Part shown: piece after piece, positions 6,214 to 15,482 of the stretch
How positions within the stretch are numbered: the stretch's first letter is position 1
How the letters are laid out: every line of letters begins with the position of its first letter
NCBI RefSeq assembly: GCF_003259435.1
Contig: NZ_QLMA01000008.1
Location: 186,001 to 250,000, forward strand
Direction of reading: 5' to 3'
Origin: Chitinophaga dinghuensis
GTDB taxonomy: Bacteria; Bacteroidota; Bacteroidia; Chitinophagales; Chitinophagaceae
DNA length: 64,000 bases
Program-made: the position numbers and the translations under genes
Notes under the pieces: model-generated
The model's database searches: none
Seen by the model: the letters and a program-made list of their open reading frames with translations, nothing else
What the model was told of the DNA's origin: nothing

Positions 6214-7532
6214 AATAGCTGTGTTTGCTGAATTCTTTTGATCATACCTAATTGCTGGGAAGCTGCAGCAAACAAGTTTTGAACAATTCCTTTGTGTTCA
6301 TTATGTACCGCTGTGATGTCGGAGTATCCGAAATCTTTCTGAACAGAAATAAAAGGATATAATACCATTTTGTTACTGGTCATTTCCGAGAGCTTTATAT
6401 CTGCCAACACTGTTTCATCAAATGGTTCTTCCAGAATAGCGTCAAAGAATTTGCTGTAAATAACGATGAATTGGGTAGACAACAGTCTGCTGGCCCAGAA
6501 CCGGCCCTCATCAATCATAATTCCAAGTGATGCCCCTCCTGTTCCGCCACTTATATAATCCGCATTTTGGTAAAATGATTGCAGTACATTTTTCAAGAAT
6601 ACATCTCTCGAATAATCTGCCGTAAACTCATGATCATCTTCGCTGATAACAATTACATCTTCTTCTCTTTCTTTTGCCATTGCCACTATCTTTCTAATGC
6701 TCATCCATAACCCTAGCGCCCCCACTTCCTGTTTACAGGCTTCAATAATATTCAGGTCAAATTCCATACGTCCCTCAAATTGTTGTTTGATATGTGCCAA
6801 TCGCTCTACTCTTTCCGGCAAATTGATGACATATGTGGGAAGAGTAATAGTTTCAAATTCTGTATCAGTAGGGATTTCATGATCTGATTGCTGTCCATAA
6901 TACTGTTTCACTTTAAGGATGGCCTCCAGGCTGGCCAAACTACTGGCAAACAATTCTTCTACCCTTCCCACCTGATTGTTCTTTGCGGTTACATCTGAGT
7001 AGTCGTATCCCTTTTGTATGGATATGAATGGATAGATAACGAACTTTTTTTCTGTGATAGCAGCGATCTTATAGTCAGCAGCATCTTGCTCCTGAAAACT
7101 GAGGGACCTTAAGACGTCAAAAAACTTTCGGAAAATGATGGCAAACTGCAATCCGGAAAATTTGTTTACCCAAAATAAATGGTCCGTAACAGGTACCGCC
7201 GCGTTACACCAGCTCACTCCTCCGAGGAGGATATCCGCCTCTTTTTCTTTTGCCAGTTTTATGCTATTCTGCAGGATATCGGCCGTATAAGCGGTGGTGA
7301 ACTGATGATCATCTTCACAGATCAGAATAAAATCATCTTTATCGGTTACCAGGTGTTCCAGTATATGTTGAATAGACTCCCATAAACCTACAGCGCCTAT
7401 CTTGTGTTCTTTTGCCTCCACTATCTGAACGGCAAACTCATTCCGGTTTTGAAAGGCTTTTGTGACCGCTGTTCTCCGATCAGACCGGTGTTTGAGATTA
7501 ATGATAAAAGTGGGGATAGGTATTGATAACAT
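6210..7532 (-). CDS. Tandem GT25-like glycosyltransferase (two domains in one protein)
   Basis: 440 residues from the ATG at 7532, which starts just before the family's first strand; an upstream ATG at 7607 would only add 25 unrelated residues. Domain 1 (about 6-212) has FIINLKHRSDRR and CEDDHQF at 72-78. Domain 2 (about 232-438) has YVINLPERVERL and SEDDHEF at 297-303. Each half matches the single-domain protein at 3640-4299, so an internal duplication is evident. Both acidic motifs are intact, so both halves may be active. It follows the HlyD gene by 109 nt and overlaps the GT2 gene by 4 nt. Two linked active sites could add two sugars in turn. Confidence 0.75.
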   Translation of the reverse strand: MLSIPIPTFIINLKHRSDRRTAVTKAFQNRNEFAVQIVEAKEHKIGAVGLWESIQHILEHLVTDKDDFILICEDDHQFTTAYTADILQNSIKLAKEKEADILLGGVSWCNAAVPVTDHLFWVNKFSGLQFAIIFRKFFDVLRSLSFQEQDAADYKIAAITEKKFVIYPFISIQKGYDYSDVTAKNNQVGRVEELFASSLASLEAILKVKQYYGQQSDHEIPTDTEFETITLPTYVINLPERVERLAHIKQQFEGRMEFDLNIIEACKQEVGALGLWMSIRKIVAMAKEREEDVIVISEDDHEFTADYSRDVFLKNVLQSFYQNADYISGGTGGASLGIMIDEGRFWASRLLSTQFIVIYSKFFDAILEEPFDETVLADIKLSEMTSNKMVLYPFISVQKDFGYSDITAVHNEHKGIVQNLFAAASQQLGMIKRIQQTQLL

Positions 7533-7641
7533 AATAATGACTTTATGCTGTTTAAATAAATGCTTCCATCCGCAGTGAGTCAGCGTACACACAGGTGGGA
7601 TTGACAATGCAGGTATGTATATTTCAGGATAAGGTGGATTT

Positions 7642-9012
7642 CTATTTATCCATATTGACAGATTTGACGAAATTGTAATAGAATCTTTCCAATAGTCTCA
7701 TATCTTTCGTTACTATTTTGGCATGTATTTTCAGGCCGCTCTTGTAGGGTATATTATAATCCCTTTGCGTCTTAAGTCCATCTTGCAGCCGTATATTCCC
7801 CAGGAAGCCGCTATCAGCAGGCACATTGGAGATATAAGACACGGTGCCAAACAACTCTCCAAACTCCTGGAAAGGATATGCCTCAAATTGCAGCCGAACT
7901 TTCATTCCCGTATCGATTTTCCCGAAGTTGTTTTGTCGGAAATTGGCTTCCACGTAAACGGCATCTTCGTTTGGAATGGTATAACCGATTTGTTTGCCCT
8001 GCTGCATATGTTTATTTTCTTGCATGGGTAACAAATAATTAATTTTACCTGCAATCGGAGATGAAATGACATACTTTCTCACCCATTCATCCAGGGAATA
8101 TTTGAAAACGCCTAATGCTTGCTGGTACACGCTCAGTTGTTGTTGGATTTCATGTGTTAATTCATCAATTTCTTTCTGTTTATCGCTTAATTTCGACTGA
8201 TTGGTGGAAAGGGTATAATCATAGTTATTGATGGATATTTCTTTATTGAGTACTATACTTTTGGCTTTGCGGAATTCTTCCTCAGAAATCACTTTTTCAT
8301 CAAATAGTCTGCTTTGCATATTGAAGGTGGCTTCCGTCATTTTCATATCCTGTATTGCTAATTCCTTTTGCCGGACAACTATTTCATTTTCATTAGCCAT
8401 TCGTGCCATATCCTCTCGCAATATTTCTCTTTTGCGTATATAATATCCATGGTCGGTGTAATCCCGGAACTGTTCTCTGGCTTTCAGAAAATCCTGATAG
8501 TCTTTTTGCACCTCTCCTAGTTGCTGATAGGGGCCTTGGAAGGTGGCAATGGATTCCGGATACAAACCTTTATCGAGCAAGATGATGGCGCTGTCTGCCT
8601 GGCCTTGCAAACGAAGAATGGAAGCATGATCTCCGGTGGATTCAATCCAGGCAAGGATGGCGCCTTTTTCTACCACTGTGTTATTGGTGACGAATAGTTT
8701 AACTAATCGTCCATCCTGGTTGACCAATATTTCTTTGGGGGCATTTACTGCAGTAAGCACGCCATCTGCGTCTACGATATCAGGAAATCTGATGAACCAG
8801 CAGATCAATGTGATACCAACAAATATACCCGCATAAAACAGTAATGCCCATCTCTCCATAAATCCTGTTTTCCGGGACATAATCTCATCCACGGCCTCAG
8901 ACCGGTTAATAACGGTATTGCGCAAATCGTTCAGGGAATCAGCAGCCTCTTCTTCCGTACGGATTACAGTATCTGCGGGTGTCGTTGTTATATGTTTTTT
9001 TACAGTTTCCAT
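7642..9012 (-). CDS. HlyD-family membrane fusion protein of the peptide exporter
   Basis: 456 residues. A short cytoplasmic N-terminus is followed by one transmembrane helix (about 55-75), the first half of a lipoyl/barrel domain (ILVNQDGRLVKLFV), a long coiled-coil region (about 170-310), then the return strands (VISSPIAGKINYLL) and a C-terminal barrel. This is the architecture of adaptor proteins that pair with C39 peptidase ABC transporters. Its ATG overlaps the TAA of the transporter gene by one base, so the two are one unit. The partner outer-membrane channel (TolC-like) is not in this window. Confidence 0.9.
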   Translation of the reverse strand: METVKKHITTTPADTVIRTEEEAADSLNDLRNTVINRSEAVDEIMSRKTGFMERWALLFYAGIFVGITLICWFIRFPDIVDADGVLTAVNAPKEILVNQDGRLVKLFVTNNTVVEKGAILAWIESTGDHASILRLQGQADSAIILLDKGLYPESIATFQGPYQQLGEVQKDYQDFLKAREQFRDYTDHGYYIRKREILREDMARMANENEIVVRQKELAIQDMKMTEATFNMQSRLFDEKVISEEEFRKAKSIVLNKEISINNYDYTLSTNQSKLSDKQKEIDELTHEIQQQLSVYQQALGVFKYSLDEWVRKYVISSPIAGKINYLLPMQENKHMQQGKQIGYTIPNEDAVYVEANFRQNNFGKIDTGMKVRLQFEAYPFQEFGELFGTVSYISNVPADSGFLGNIRLQDGLKTQRDYNIPYKSGLKIHAKIVTKDMRLLERFYYNFVKSVNMDK

Positions 9013-11198
9013 TATTTACCCAGTTCAAGTTGATTTTTTACCAGTTCATAATAGTATCCTTTCTGTGCTGTCAGGGATTCATGGGTACCTTCCTCCACTA
9101 TTTTTCCATGACGCAGCACAACAATTTTATCTGCATTCTTTACGGTACTCAGGCGATGTGCTACGATCAGCACCGTTTTCCCTTCAAAGAACTCGTTGAG
9201 GTTCTCAACAATGACCTTCTCATTATTAGCATCCAATGCATTGGTGGCTTCATCAAAAAACAGGTACTCGGGATTTTTGTATACCGCTCTGGCAATAAAT
9301 AATCGCTGCCGCTGTCCCTGGCTGACGCCTACTCCTTCTGCGCCAATCCTGGTATTAAACCCATTTGGCAGGGTTTCAATAAAGGATAAAATATTGGCTA
9401 CTTTGCAGCTCATTATTAAGCGATCTTCATCTATATGTTCATCCCCTACAGCAATATTTCTTGCGATAGTATCGTTAAAAACGTAGCTATCCTGCAATAC
9501 AGCGCCACAGTTTCTCCGCCAGAATACCGGGCTGATAAACCGAAGGTCGTTCTCTCCTACTTTCAATTCGCCCGTATATTGGCTATATATTTTCAGCAGT
9601 AATTTCAAAATGGTGGTTTTTCCGCTGCCACTGTCCCCCACTAGTGCCGTTACTTTTCCACCGGGAATAGTCAGGTCAATATTCTCTAGCACCGGCGCAT
9701 TTCCCGCGCCGGGGTAAGTAAAGGAAAGCTGATTAACGCGGATCGTTTTTTCTTGTGGCAGGCGATCAATAAATGTTTGATCTACCGGTTCTTCATCCTC
9801 CAGTTCATGAATTTCATTCAATCGCTCCAAACTAATCTTTACGTCTTGCACACTTTGCGCCAATCCGATGAACTGCGATACAGGTCCGCTTAGTTGACCA
9901 ATAATGTATTGAATGGACAACATGGCGCCGAATGTCAGATGGCCATCCACTACCAGTTTTGCCACTGTGAAACTGATAACAATATCTTTTGCTTGTGTGA
10001 TCAGCAGTGCACCTGCACTCTGCCACTGATTATAATTAAGGCTTTTGAAGTTTAGTTTAAACAACTGTACTTGTAAGCTTTCCCATCCCCAGCGTTTCAC
10101 CTGCTCTGCATTGTTCAGCCTAATTTCCTGCATTCCCTGAACCAGTTCCAGTGTGGTACTTTTCTCCTTGGCAGAAAGTGCGAATACTTCATGATTAATT
10201 CTTCTCCGGAATCTCATGAAAAGCTTAATCCATCCAAAATACAGCGCATTACCTACTACGAACAAAATAAAGAGATTGATATCGTACATAATGAGGATAA
10301 CCGCATATATCACAAAATTGAGCATCGAAAATAAAGTGGTGAGCGTCTGTCCGGTCAGGAAAGACTGCAACTGTTTATTATCGCTGATACGCTGTAAGGT
10401 ATCTCCTGTATGACGTGAATCATAGTAAGACAGCGGGAGTCTGGTAAGTTTCATCCAAAAATCAGACAGGATGGATATATTGATGGTACCAGAGATAGCC
10501 AATTGAAGCCTGTTGCGGATAAAACTTATCACTGTGCTACTGAAGGTCAGCATCAGTTGCGCAAACAGTACTAATGTGATGTATTGCATATTTCCCGCGT
10601 TAATGCCGTTATCTACCATACTCTGGGTGAGAAATGGCATGATCAGTTGTAACAGCATTCCCATCAGAAGCGCAAAACATACCTGCGTCAATTGCCAGCG
10701 GCTGCTTTTCAGGTATTGGGAAATAAAACTCCATTTCAATTTGTGTTCTTTCTCTCCACTGTTCTCATAAAATTCGGGAGTAGGTTCCAATAATAATGCG
10801 GTACCTGTTCTTTGTTGGTCGCTGGTTTTATTGGTTGTCCATTTTCGCTCAAATTCTTTCGCCGGGATGGCTATCATCCCTTTTCCGGGATCCGCGAGTT
10901 TAACGGAGTTCCGTTTAATATCCACCAGTACTACAAAATGATTATGGTTCCAGTGCAAGATGGCTGGCAATGGCACAGATTTCAATTTATCAAATCCAAT
11001 CTGTACTCCTCGGGTACGAAAGCCCATTTTCTCGGCTGTTTCACTTATTCCTAATAATGAAACGCCTTGTTTTCCTAGACCGGCTTTCTGCCGGATAGAA
11101 TCAGTATTATAATGCCTACCATAATGACGCGCTATCATTCTCAGGCACGTGGGGCCACAATCCATGGCATTTAGCTGTCTATAAAACGGGAAAGGCAT
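9012..11198 (-). CDS. Peptidase-containing ABC transporter (C39 + ABC exporter)
   Basis: 728 residues in three parts. The C39 protease comes first: Gln8, the catalytic Cys14 in MDCGPTCLR, His87 in NHNHFVVL and Asp103 in LADPGKG, so the triad is complete. Next a six-helix membrane domain (about 165-440), then a nucleotide-binding domain with Walker A GDSGSGKTT near residue 520, signature VSQGQRQR, Walker B YLFFDEAT near 643 and switch histidine in VAHRLST. Such proteins cut after Gly-Gly and export the peptide. The five ILGG leaders in the same locus are the obvious substrates. Confidence 0.93.
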   Translation of the reverse strand: MPFPFYRQLNAMDCGPTCLRMIARHYGRHYNTDSIRQKAGLGKQGVSLLGISETAEKMGFRTRGVQIGFDKLKSVPLPAILHWNHNHFVVLVDIKRNSVKLADPGKGMIAIPAKEFERKWTTNKTSDQQRTGTALLLEPTPEFYENSGEKEHKLKWSFISQYLKSSRWQLTQVCFALLMGMLLQLIMPFLTQSMVDNGINAGNMQYITLVLFAQLMLTFSSTVISFIRNRLQLAISGTINISILSDFWMKLTRLPLSYYDSRHTGDTLQRISDNKQLQSFLTGQTLTTLFSMLNFVIYAVILIMYDINLFILFVVGNALYFGWIKLFMRFRRRINHEVFALSAKEKSTTLELVQGMQEIRLNNAEQVKRWGWESLQVQLFKLNFKSLNYNQWQSAGALLITQAKDIVISFTVAKLVVDGHLTFGAMLSIQYIIGQLSGPVSQFIGLAQSVQDVKISLERLNEIHELEDEEPVDQTFIDRLPQEKTIRVNQLSFTYPGAGNAPVLENIDLTIPGGKVTALVGDSGSGKTTILKLLLKIYSQYTGELKVGENDLRFISPVFWRRNCGAVLQDSYVFNDTIARNIAVGDEHIDEDRLIMSCKVANILSFIETLPNGFNTRIGAEGVGVSQGQRQRLFIARAVYKNPEYLFFDEATNALDANNEKVIVENLNEFFEGKTVLIVAHRLSTVKNADKIVVLRHGKIVEEGTHESLTAQKGYYYELVKNQLELGK

Positions 11199-11257
11199 CT
11201 TGAAAAAATTACATCTAGTTAAAAAACTTCATTCTATACTAATGGCTGACTAAGTGT

Positions 11258-12784
11258 CTATTGCACTCCCGCTACTGACTCAATCTTCTTTTGCATCAAT
11301 TCATTCCCAGGATAGGCGGTAAATTGATGTTTCAATACTCCTTTGTTATCGAAGATCAGATAGCTGGGGATACCACTAAAATGGAAAGTATCTAACAAAT
11401 AATTCCATTCTTTCTGCGTCAGGTAAAACTGTTGCCCACCTATACCTTGGATATGTTTTTCCCATAATTTCTTTGGGGAACTGGGACTACTTATATAAAC
11501 GAACACTACATCTTTGTCAGCCAGTTGTTTTTTATACTCTCTGGATGCTTTAATGGCTTCAAGGCAGGGCGCACACCAGGTTGCCCAAAAATCAACCACT
11601 ACGGTTTTCCCCTTATATCTGGCAATGATTGCATTCATTAATGCTTCTGGGGATACATCAGGCGTAGTATTAAGTACCATTTCTTCTTTCAACCTGGCCA
11701 TGTCTGCCACTTCCTGGTTTTTTTTAAGCAGTATTTTTTGCAGTTCGCTTCCTTTATAATATTGGGTGATGTTCTGCAATTGTGTATTTGTCAATGGTTT
11801 CAGCTCCAGGTCAAATTGCATTGCATAAGCATTGGAAATCAGCATATCATAGAACTGTCCCTTATCAAATCCCGTCAGATCGCCTATTATTGCTTTAATT
11901 GTTTTAGTCCATTCATGGATAGGAGTATCACCGATACGTGGAATATTTAATGTATTATTTCTCAACAATTCCTGTGTGAAGGTGGGGTAAGAAAAGCAAT
12001 ACAGGTTCATCGGATTATTCAGATCCAGATTCTTTAGAAAGATATAATCCTTTCTAACGGGTGTCTTTATATCAGTACTATCGGGCATTTTATGATTATT
12101 GGTAGCGCTGTAGTTAAACACCATTACTGTATGGTAATTGAATACATCATTATAGTATGTTGCTAACGAAAAATCCTTGAACTGTATATCCTTCATTTTT
12201 TTCGATAGAACAGTTGTTCGATCTAGTATGGAGCGTTTCCTTAGCAGCACACTATTGGTATGATCAACAAAGACACTAAAATCTTTATTATATAAGGGCT
12301 CCATAGGTTTCCCGGATCTTTCATTGATCATATTATTAAACTGATTCTGCGCATCTATGAGTTCTGCGTCCGTAAAACCAGCATTATAGTTAGTCTTTAA
12401 TCTGTTAATAACGCCATCATCATTATAACCGAATGATATTGTAGATTCCTGACCGCTTTGCAGCAGCATTGTAACCTGATTATTGATATTTATATCCGTA
12501 CTAATGACACATCTGCTAATATTTGTTTCCGTATTGACATTCAATGCAAACTGTCCCTTAAAATCAAGCGGCACTTTATATACGCCAACATCTCCAGTAA
12601 ATGGTTGGGGCACACTTATCCAGACTTTAATACTATCTCTCATAATTGATCGCGGGATAGATACACTACCACTGATCTTAACAGTTCCGACTTTTGCAAA
12701 TGGTTTGTCGAATTGCGCCATTGCAAACAACGGCAGCAGAAATACCAAAACGACGCAGGTCAACTTTATTCTAAATGATATCAT
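11258..12784 (-). CDS. TlpA-like exported thioredoxin with large N-terminal domain
   Basis: 508 residues. A signal peptide (MISFRIKLTCVVLVFLLPLF, cut near AMAQ) sends it out of the cytoplasm. A poorly conserved N-terminal domain of about 350 residues, common in Bacteroidota TlpA proteins, is followed by a thioredoxin fold: VVVDFWATWCAPC with the redox pair Cys404/Cys407 and the cis-proline in GIPSY (Pro473). It may reduce or isomerise disulfides in the periplasm. Its place directly between precursor 5 and the exporter makes a role in folding the six-cysteine peptides likely, as partner of the oxidase at 13256-14881. Confidence 0.85.
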   Translation of the reverse strand: MISFRIKLTCVVLVFLLPLFAMAQFDKPFAKVGTVKISGSVSIPRSIMRDSIKVWISVPQPFTGDVGVYKVPLDFKGQFALNVNTETNISRCVISTDININNQVTMLLQSGQESTISFGYNDDGVINRLKTNYNAGFTDAELIDAQNQFNNMINERSGKPMEPLYNKDFSVFVDHTNSVLLRKRSILDRTTVLSKKMKDIQFKDFSLATYYNDVFNYHTVMVFNYSATNNHKMPDSTDIKTPVRKDYIFLKNLDLNNPMNLYCFSYPTFTQELLRNNTLNIPRIGDTPIHEWTKTIKAIIGDLTGFDKGQFYDMLISNAYAMQFDLELKPLTNTQLQNITQYYKGSELQKILLKKNQEVADMARLKEEMVLNTTPDVSPEALMNAIIARYKGKTVVVDFWATWCAPCLEAIKASREYKKQLADKDVVFVYISSPSSPKKLWEKHIQGIGGQQFYLTQKEWNYLLDTFHFSGIPSYLIFDNKGVLKHQFTAYPGNELMQKKIESVAGVQ

Positions 12785-12816
12785 GGTGATGATTTATTCT
12801 ATATTAAGTTCTAAGA

Positions 12817-12850
12817 TTTATTGAAGGCGACAATTGCCGCCTCCAATAAA
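12817..12850 (-). terminator. Strong intercistronic hairpin after precursor 5
   Basis: On the minus strand this 34-nt stretch pairs with itself along nearly its whole length, with two G-U pairs (outer arms TTTATTG/CAATAAA, inner AGGCG/CGCCT). It begins 12 nt after the precursor 5 stop and ends 32 nt before the TlpA-like gene. It could stop part of transcription or protect the 3' end, so that more precursor than exporter is made. No run of U follows directly. Confidence 0.55.
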
Positions 12851-12862
12851 CTTCTAATAAAC

Positions 12863-13129
12863 CTAGTTCAGGTCAGAACAGTGATTTACGTAATTGGGGG
12901 CATACTTACGGCATAATCCATCATATCGATGTCCCTGATAGTAAAAGCAACAAGAATTACCTTCATTTTTATCCTTACAAGCAGCCACTTTATCAGCAGC
13001 GCAACCATCGGAAATACCAGTAGAACCACCATCATCGGAACCGTCTCCACCAAGGATATTTTTGAGTTGTTCACGAGACAGCAATTCTTTTGCGCCGAGG
13101 TCCAGCGCTTTTAATTTAAGCTTTTTCAT
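12863..13129 (-). CDS. Double-glycine leader, six-cysteine peptide precursor 5
   Basis: 88 residues, set 9.4 kb from the other four precursors and between the two thioredoxin-fold genes. The leader (28 residues, MKKLKLKALDLGAKELLS...ILGG) is almost the same as theirs. The 60-residue product begins DGSDDGGS, has a slightly longer tail before the first cysteine, and then C-x7-C-x8-CC-x11-C-x10-C, ending CSDLN. The conserved 48-nt element is 43 nt upstream. It follows the VKOR chimera by 126 nt. Confidence 0.87.
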   Translation of the reverse strand: MKKLKLKALDLGAKELLSREQLKNILGGDGSDDGGSTGISDGCAADKVAACKDKNEGNSCCFYYQGHRYDGLCRKYAPNYVNHCSDLN

Positions 13130-13171
13130 TCATGTGAATTTAGGTTGTTAAAAAAACAATACAGGCGAAGG

Positions 13172-13219
13172 TATAGGCTGCCTGTGCCTATTAATGACAC
13201 TTGCAAGCGGGCGCGCACC
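13172..13219 (-). promoter_or_regulatory. Conserved 48-nt element, copy C
   Basis: Ungapped match to copies A and B although it lies 10 kb away, upstream of precursor 5 at the same distance from the ATG. Keeping both end blocks (AGGCTGCCT and CGGGCGCGCACC on the plus strand) at that distance argues for function rather than leftover duplication. Confidence 0.6.
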
Positions 13220-13255
13220 GCTATATTCAGGTCATTAATTCATTCAAACTGTCAT

Positions 13256-14881
13256 TTAAGCAGACAGAAAGTTTTTCAAATCATGGACATCATAGATATT
13301 GGGTAACTCATGATTATTAACATAAATAGTGGGGGTATGCGCAATCCCTGCCTTATCGCACCAATCGCGCATATCTTTAATCTTTCCTTCCTGTTGCACC
13401 AGCTCATTCTTGAGCGGATATCGGGCGGCAAATTGTGCATAATTCTTTTCGGGTGCCAGGTACCAATCGTCCAATGCCTGTTTGATTAAGTGTTCATTGT
13501 TATCAGCCGCAATTGCCAGTAGATGTTGCACAGGTAACTTCCGTTCATCGTAATCCTCATTGGTAGCCGTAAAAATGATTTGCACCTGTACATCCGGATT
13601 ACGTTCCAGCAGATCTTCAATTGGTGGATGCGCTTTTGCGCATGGGCCACAGTAGGGATTACATACCTTCAGGATTTTGTTGGTAGCATTTGGATTACCG
13701 AGTATGATTCCCAAACCAGCCGCGCCTTCATGCACATTTTTCTGTTTACTTAATACTGCGTTAAACACGTCTGGATTATATTTCAGACGCTTCAGCTGGT
13801 TCTTAAAAAATTTGGTTCTTTTTAACTTTTTCAGCATTGGGAACAGTCGTACCACAGCCAGGAAGGCGATAGCGCCGAACATTGTAAATTGAAGTAAAGC
13901 AGACACTGAAAAGTTTGAGATGAGCATATCTGTTTTCCATATTACAATCGATGCTTGCAGTAATAATATTGCTTGTATGGTCAAACACAGTACGCACCAT
14001 TGTTTTGCAATACGCCACTGAAAATATACTGAGTAGAAAACATATGGCAGCGCTAACAAGCTGACAATACCAGTAACGGATTGCATTTCTGGGGAAACAA
14101 TGCCTTGTGCCAACATAAAAATCAACTGACCGGAGAAATAGGATAATCCTATAGTACTCCAACTTACACCCCAAATATGTGCCGCATTCGATTGCAAAAT
14201 AGCATCGCAATTTACATGTTTACGTCCTTTACATAATTGTTGAATAACAGGATTATATCTGTCCAGGTCGTACCACATTAGTAAGATCCCTGTGAGTACG
14301 CCAGCAGCTGAAAGCACGGAGAACATTATCGGTGGCAGCGCTACCCAGCCCACTTGCAGGAATGCTTGTACATTTACGGTTGCAAATATGGCTATCAGCA
14401 GGGTTATTAAGGCGTACATACTAAAGGTATGGTACCGTTCTTCTCTTCGTTTATCTTTAAAATCTATTTCTCCTGCGTCATCTTCTGGTTCTGCTAACAG
14501 CACTACTCCGCTTGTCTGTTCAGCAAATTCCTGGAATGGATACTCTCTCCATTTCTTGCGTTCAGGATCAAAAGCGGATACCTTTTCACTATTGATAGTT
14601 TTTACTACAGTGAAGTATTCCATCTCGCTATCTTTGCCTTTTACCTGTGTAATAAAAGGAGGCGGTATCTTCGCCATATCTCCAGGAGCAAAACTCGCAG
14701 TGATATTTCCCACCTTATATTTACTAAAAACATCACTAATACTCAACAAGCTGGGATAATCCGGATGATCTTCCACTTCCTGCTGCAATGTGGTGTAGGA
14801 TAATTTTACATCCACCAGTTCTAAAAATAAATGCGCAGCCATAGGGCCATTAGGCCTCGGTTCCGAGAGTCTCCAAAACAT
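13256..14881 (-). CDS. C39-like / VKOR / thioredoxin chimera, disulfide-forming membrane protein
   Basis: 541 residues. Residues 1-130 resemble a C39 peptidase-like domain (HPDYPSLLSISD), but there is no cysteine before residue 217, so it cannot be a protease. Residues about 150-345 are a membrane VKOR domain with the loop pair Cys217/Cys225 and the active-site pair Cys296/Cys299 (WCVLC). After a linker comes a DsbA/thioredoxin-like domain with Cys411-GP-Cys414 (CNPYCGPCAKAHP). VKOR passes electrons from new disulfides to quinone; the fused thioredoxin gives the disulfide to substrates. First gene of the cluster. It fits as the oxidase for the six-cysteine peptides. Confidence 0.88.
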   Translation of the reverse strand: MFWRLSEPRPNGPMAAHLFLELVDVKLSYTTLQQEVEDHPDYPSLLSISDVFSKYKVGNITASFAPGDMAKIPPPFITQVKGKDSEMEYFTVVKTINSEKVSAFDPERKKWREYPFQEFAEQTSGVVLLAEPEDDAGEIDFKDKRREERYHTFSMYALITLLIAIFATVNVQAFLQVGWVALPPIMFSVLSAAGVLTGILLMWYDLDRYNPVIQQLCKGRKHVNCDAILQSNAAHIWGVSWSTIGLSYFSGQLIFMLAQGIVSPEMQSVTGIVSLLALPYVFYSVYFQWRIAKQWCVLCLTIQAILLLQASIVIWKTDMLISNFSVSALLQFTMFGAIAFLAVVRLFPMLKKLKRTKFFKNQLKRLKYNPDVFNAVLSKQKNVHEGAAGLGIILGNPNATNKILKVCNPYCGPCAKAHPPIEDLLERNPDVQVQIIFTATNEDYDERKLPVQHLLAIAADNNEHLIKQALDDWYLAPEKNYAQFAARYPLKNELVQQEGKIKDMRDWCDKAGIAHTPTIYVNNHELPNIYDVHDLKNFLSA

Positions 14882-15482
14882 GGGAAGGTTATTTTAATTA
14901 TTGAAAAATAGTGCAATCAGTGTAACGCAGAAATATTCAGTATAGCATTCCCTATCTCCGGGAGCTATTTTGTGGCATTTTCAGAGTCAACAGTTTCATA
15001 ACATAACAAGCTTTAGTGGACTTAAAAATAGGTTCATTGATTATGTATACAAATCACATTTTAAAGCGTGCTCTCAGCGGTGACGAGTATAGCTTAATAC
15101 AGGCATAGAACATGTTTAATAAAGCTGCATTTATCAATACATTTAGGCAACGTGGACAAAAAAAGATTTAGCAACAAAATATAAGGGGCCAAAACGCAGG
15201 CTCACAACTCAGATAATACATTCATTTCTTCGGCTTGAATGAAAGTAGATTCTTTTTCAATAATAACCAATAGAAATTTTTAACAAGATAAACTATAATG
15301 AAACTTCAGTTTTACCGATTGCGTCATCAGGCGGATATTACCAGAAATAATTTGCTTCTAAATTTCTGTCGGCATTACACCTGCATATTAATCAAACTCT
15401 TCAAGGAGTAAAAAAAGTGGAAATAAAATACAAAAAAGTGCGAATTTTGTATTAGCCTCAAACACGAGTTCGCAGTTTATAC
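14882..15482. other. Intergenic region between divergent units
   Basis: About 600 bp, AT-rich, between the start of the minus-strand peptide cluster and the plus-strand AraC gene. It must hold both promoters. I find no exact TAnnTTTG box on either strand at a suitable distance, no RNA gene and no convincing ORF. Confidence 0.6.

Noticed and set aside
2025..14881. Lanthipeptide or radical-SAM RiPP interpretation of the peptide cluster
   Set aside because: No LanB, LanC, LanM or radical-SAM gene is present; the cysteines and the VKOR chimera point to disulfides instead.
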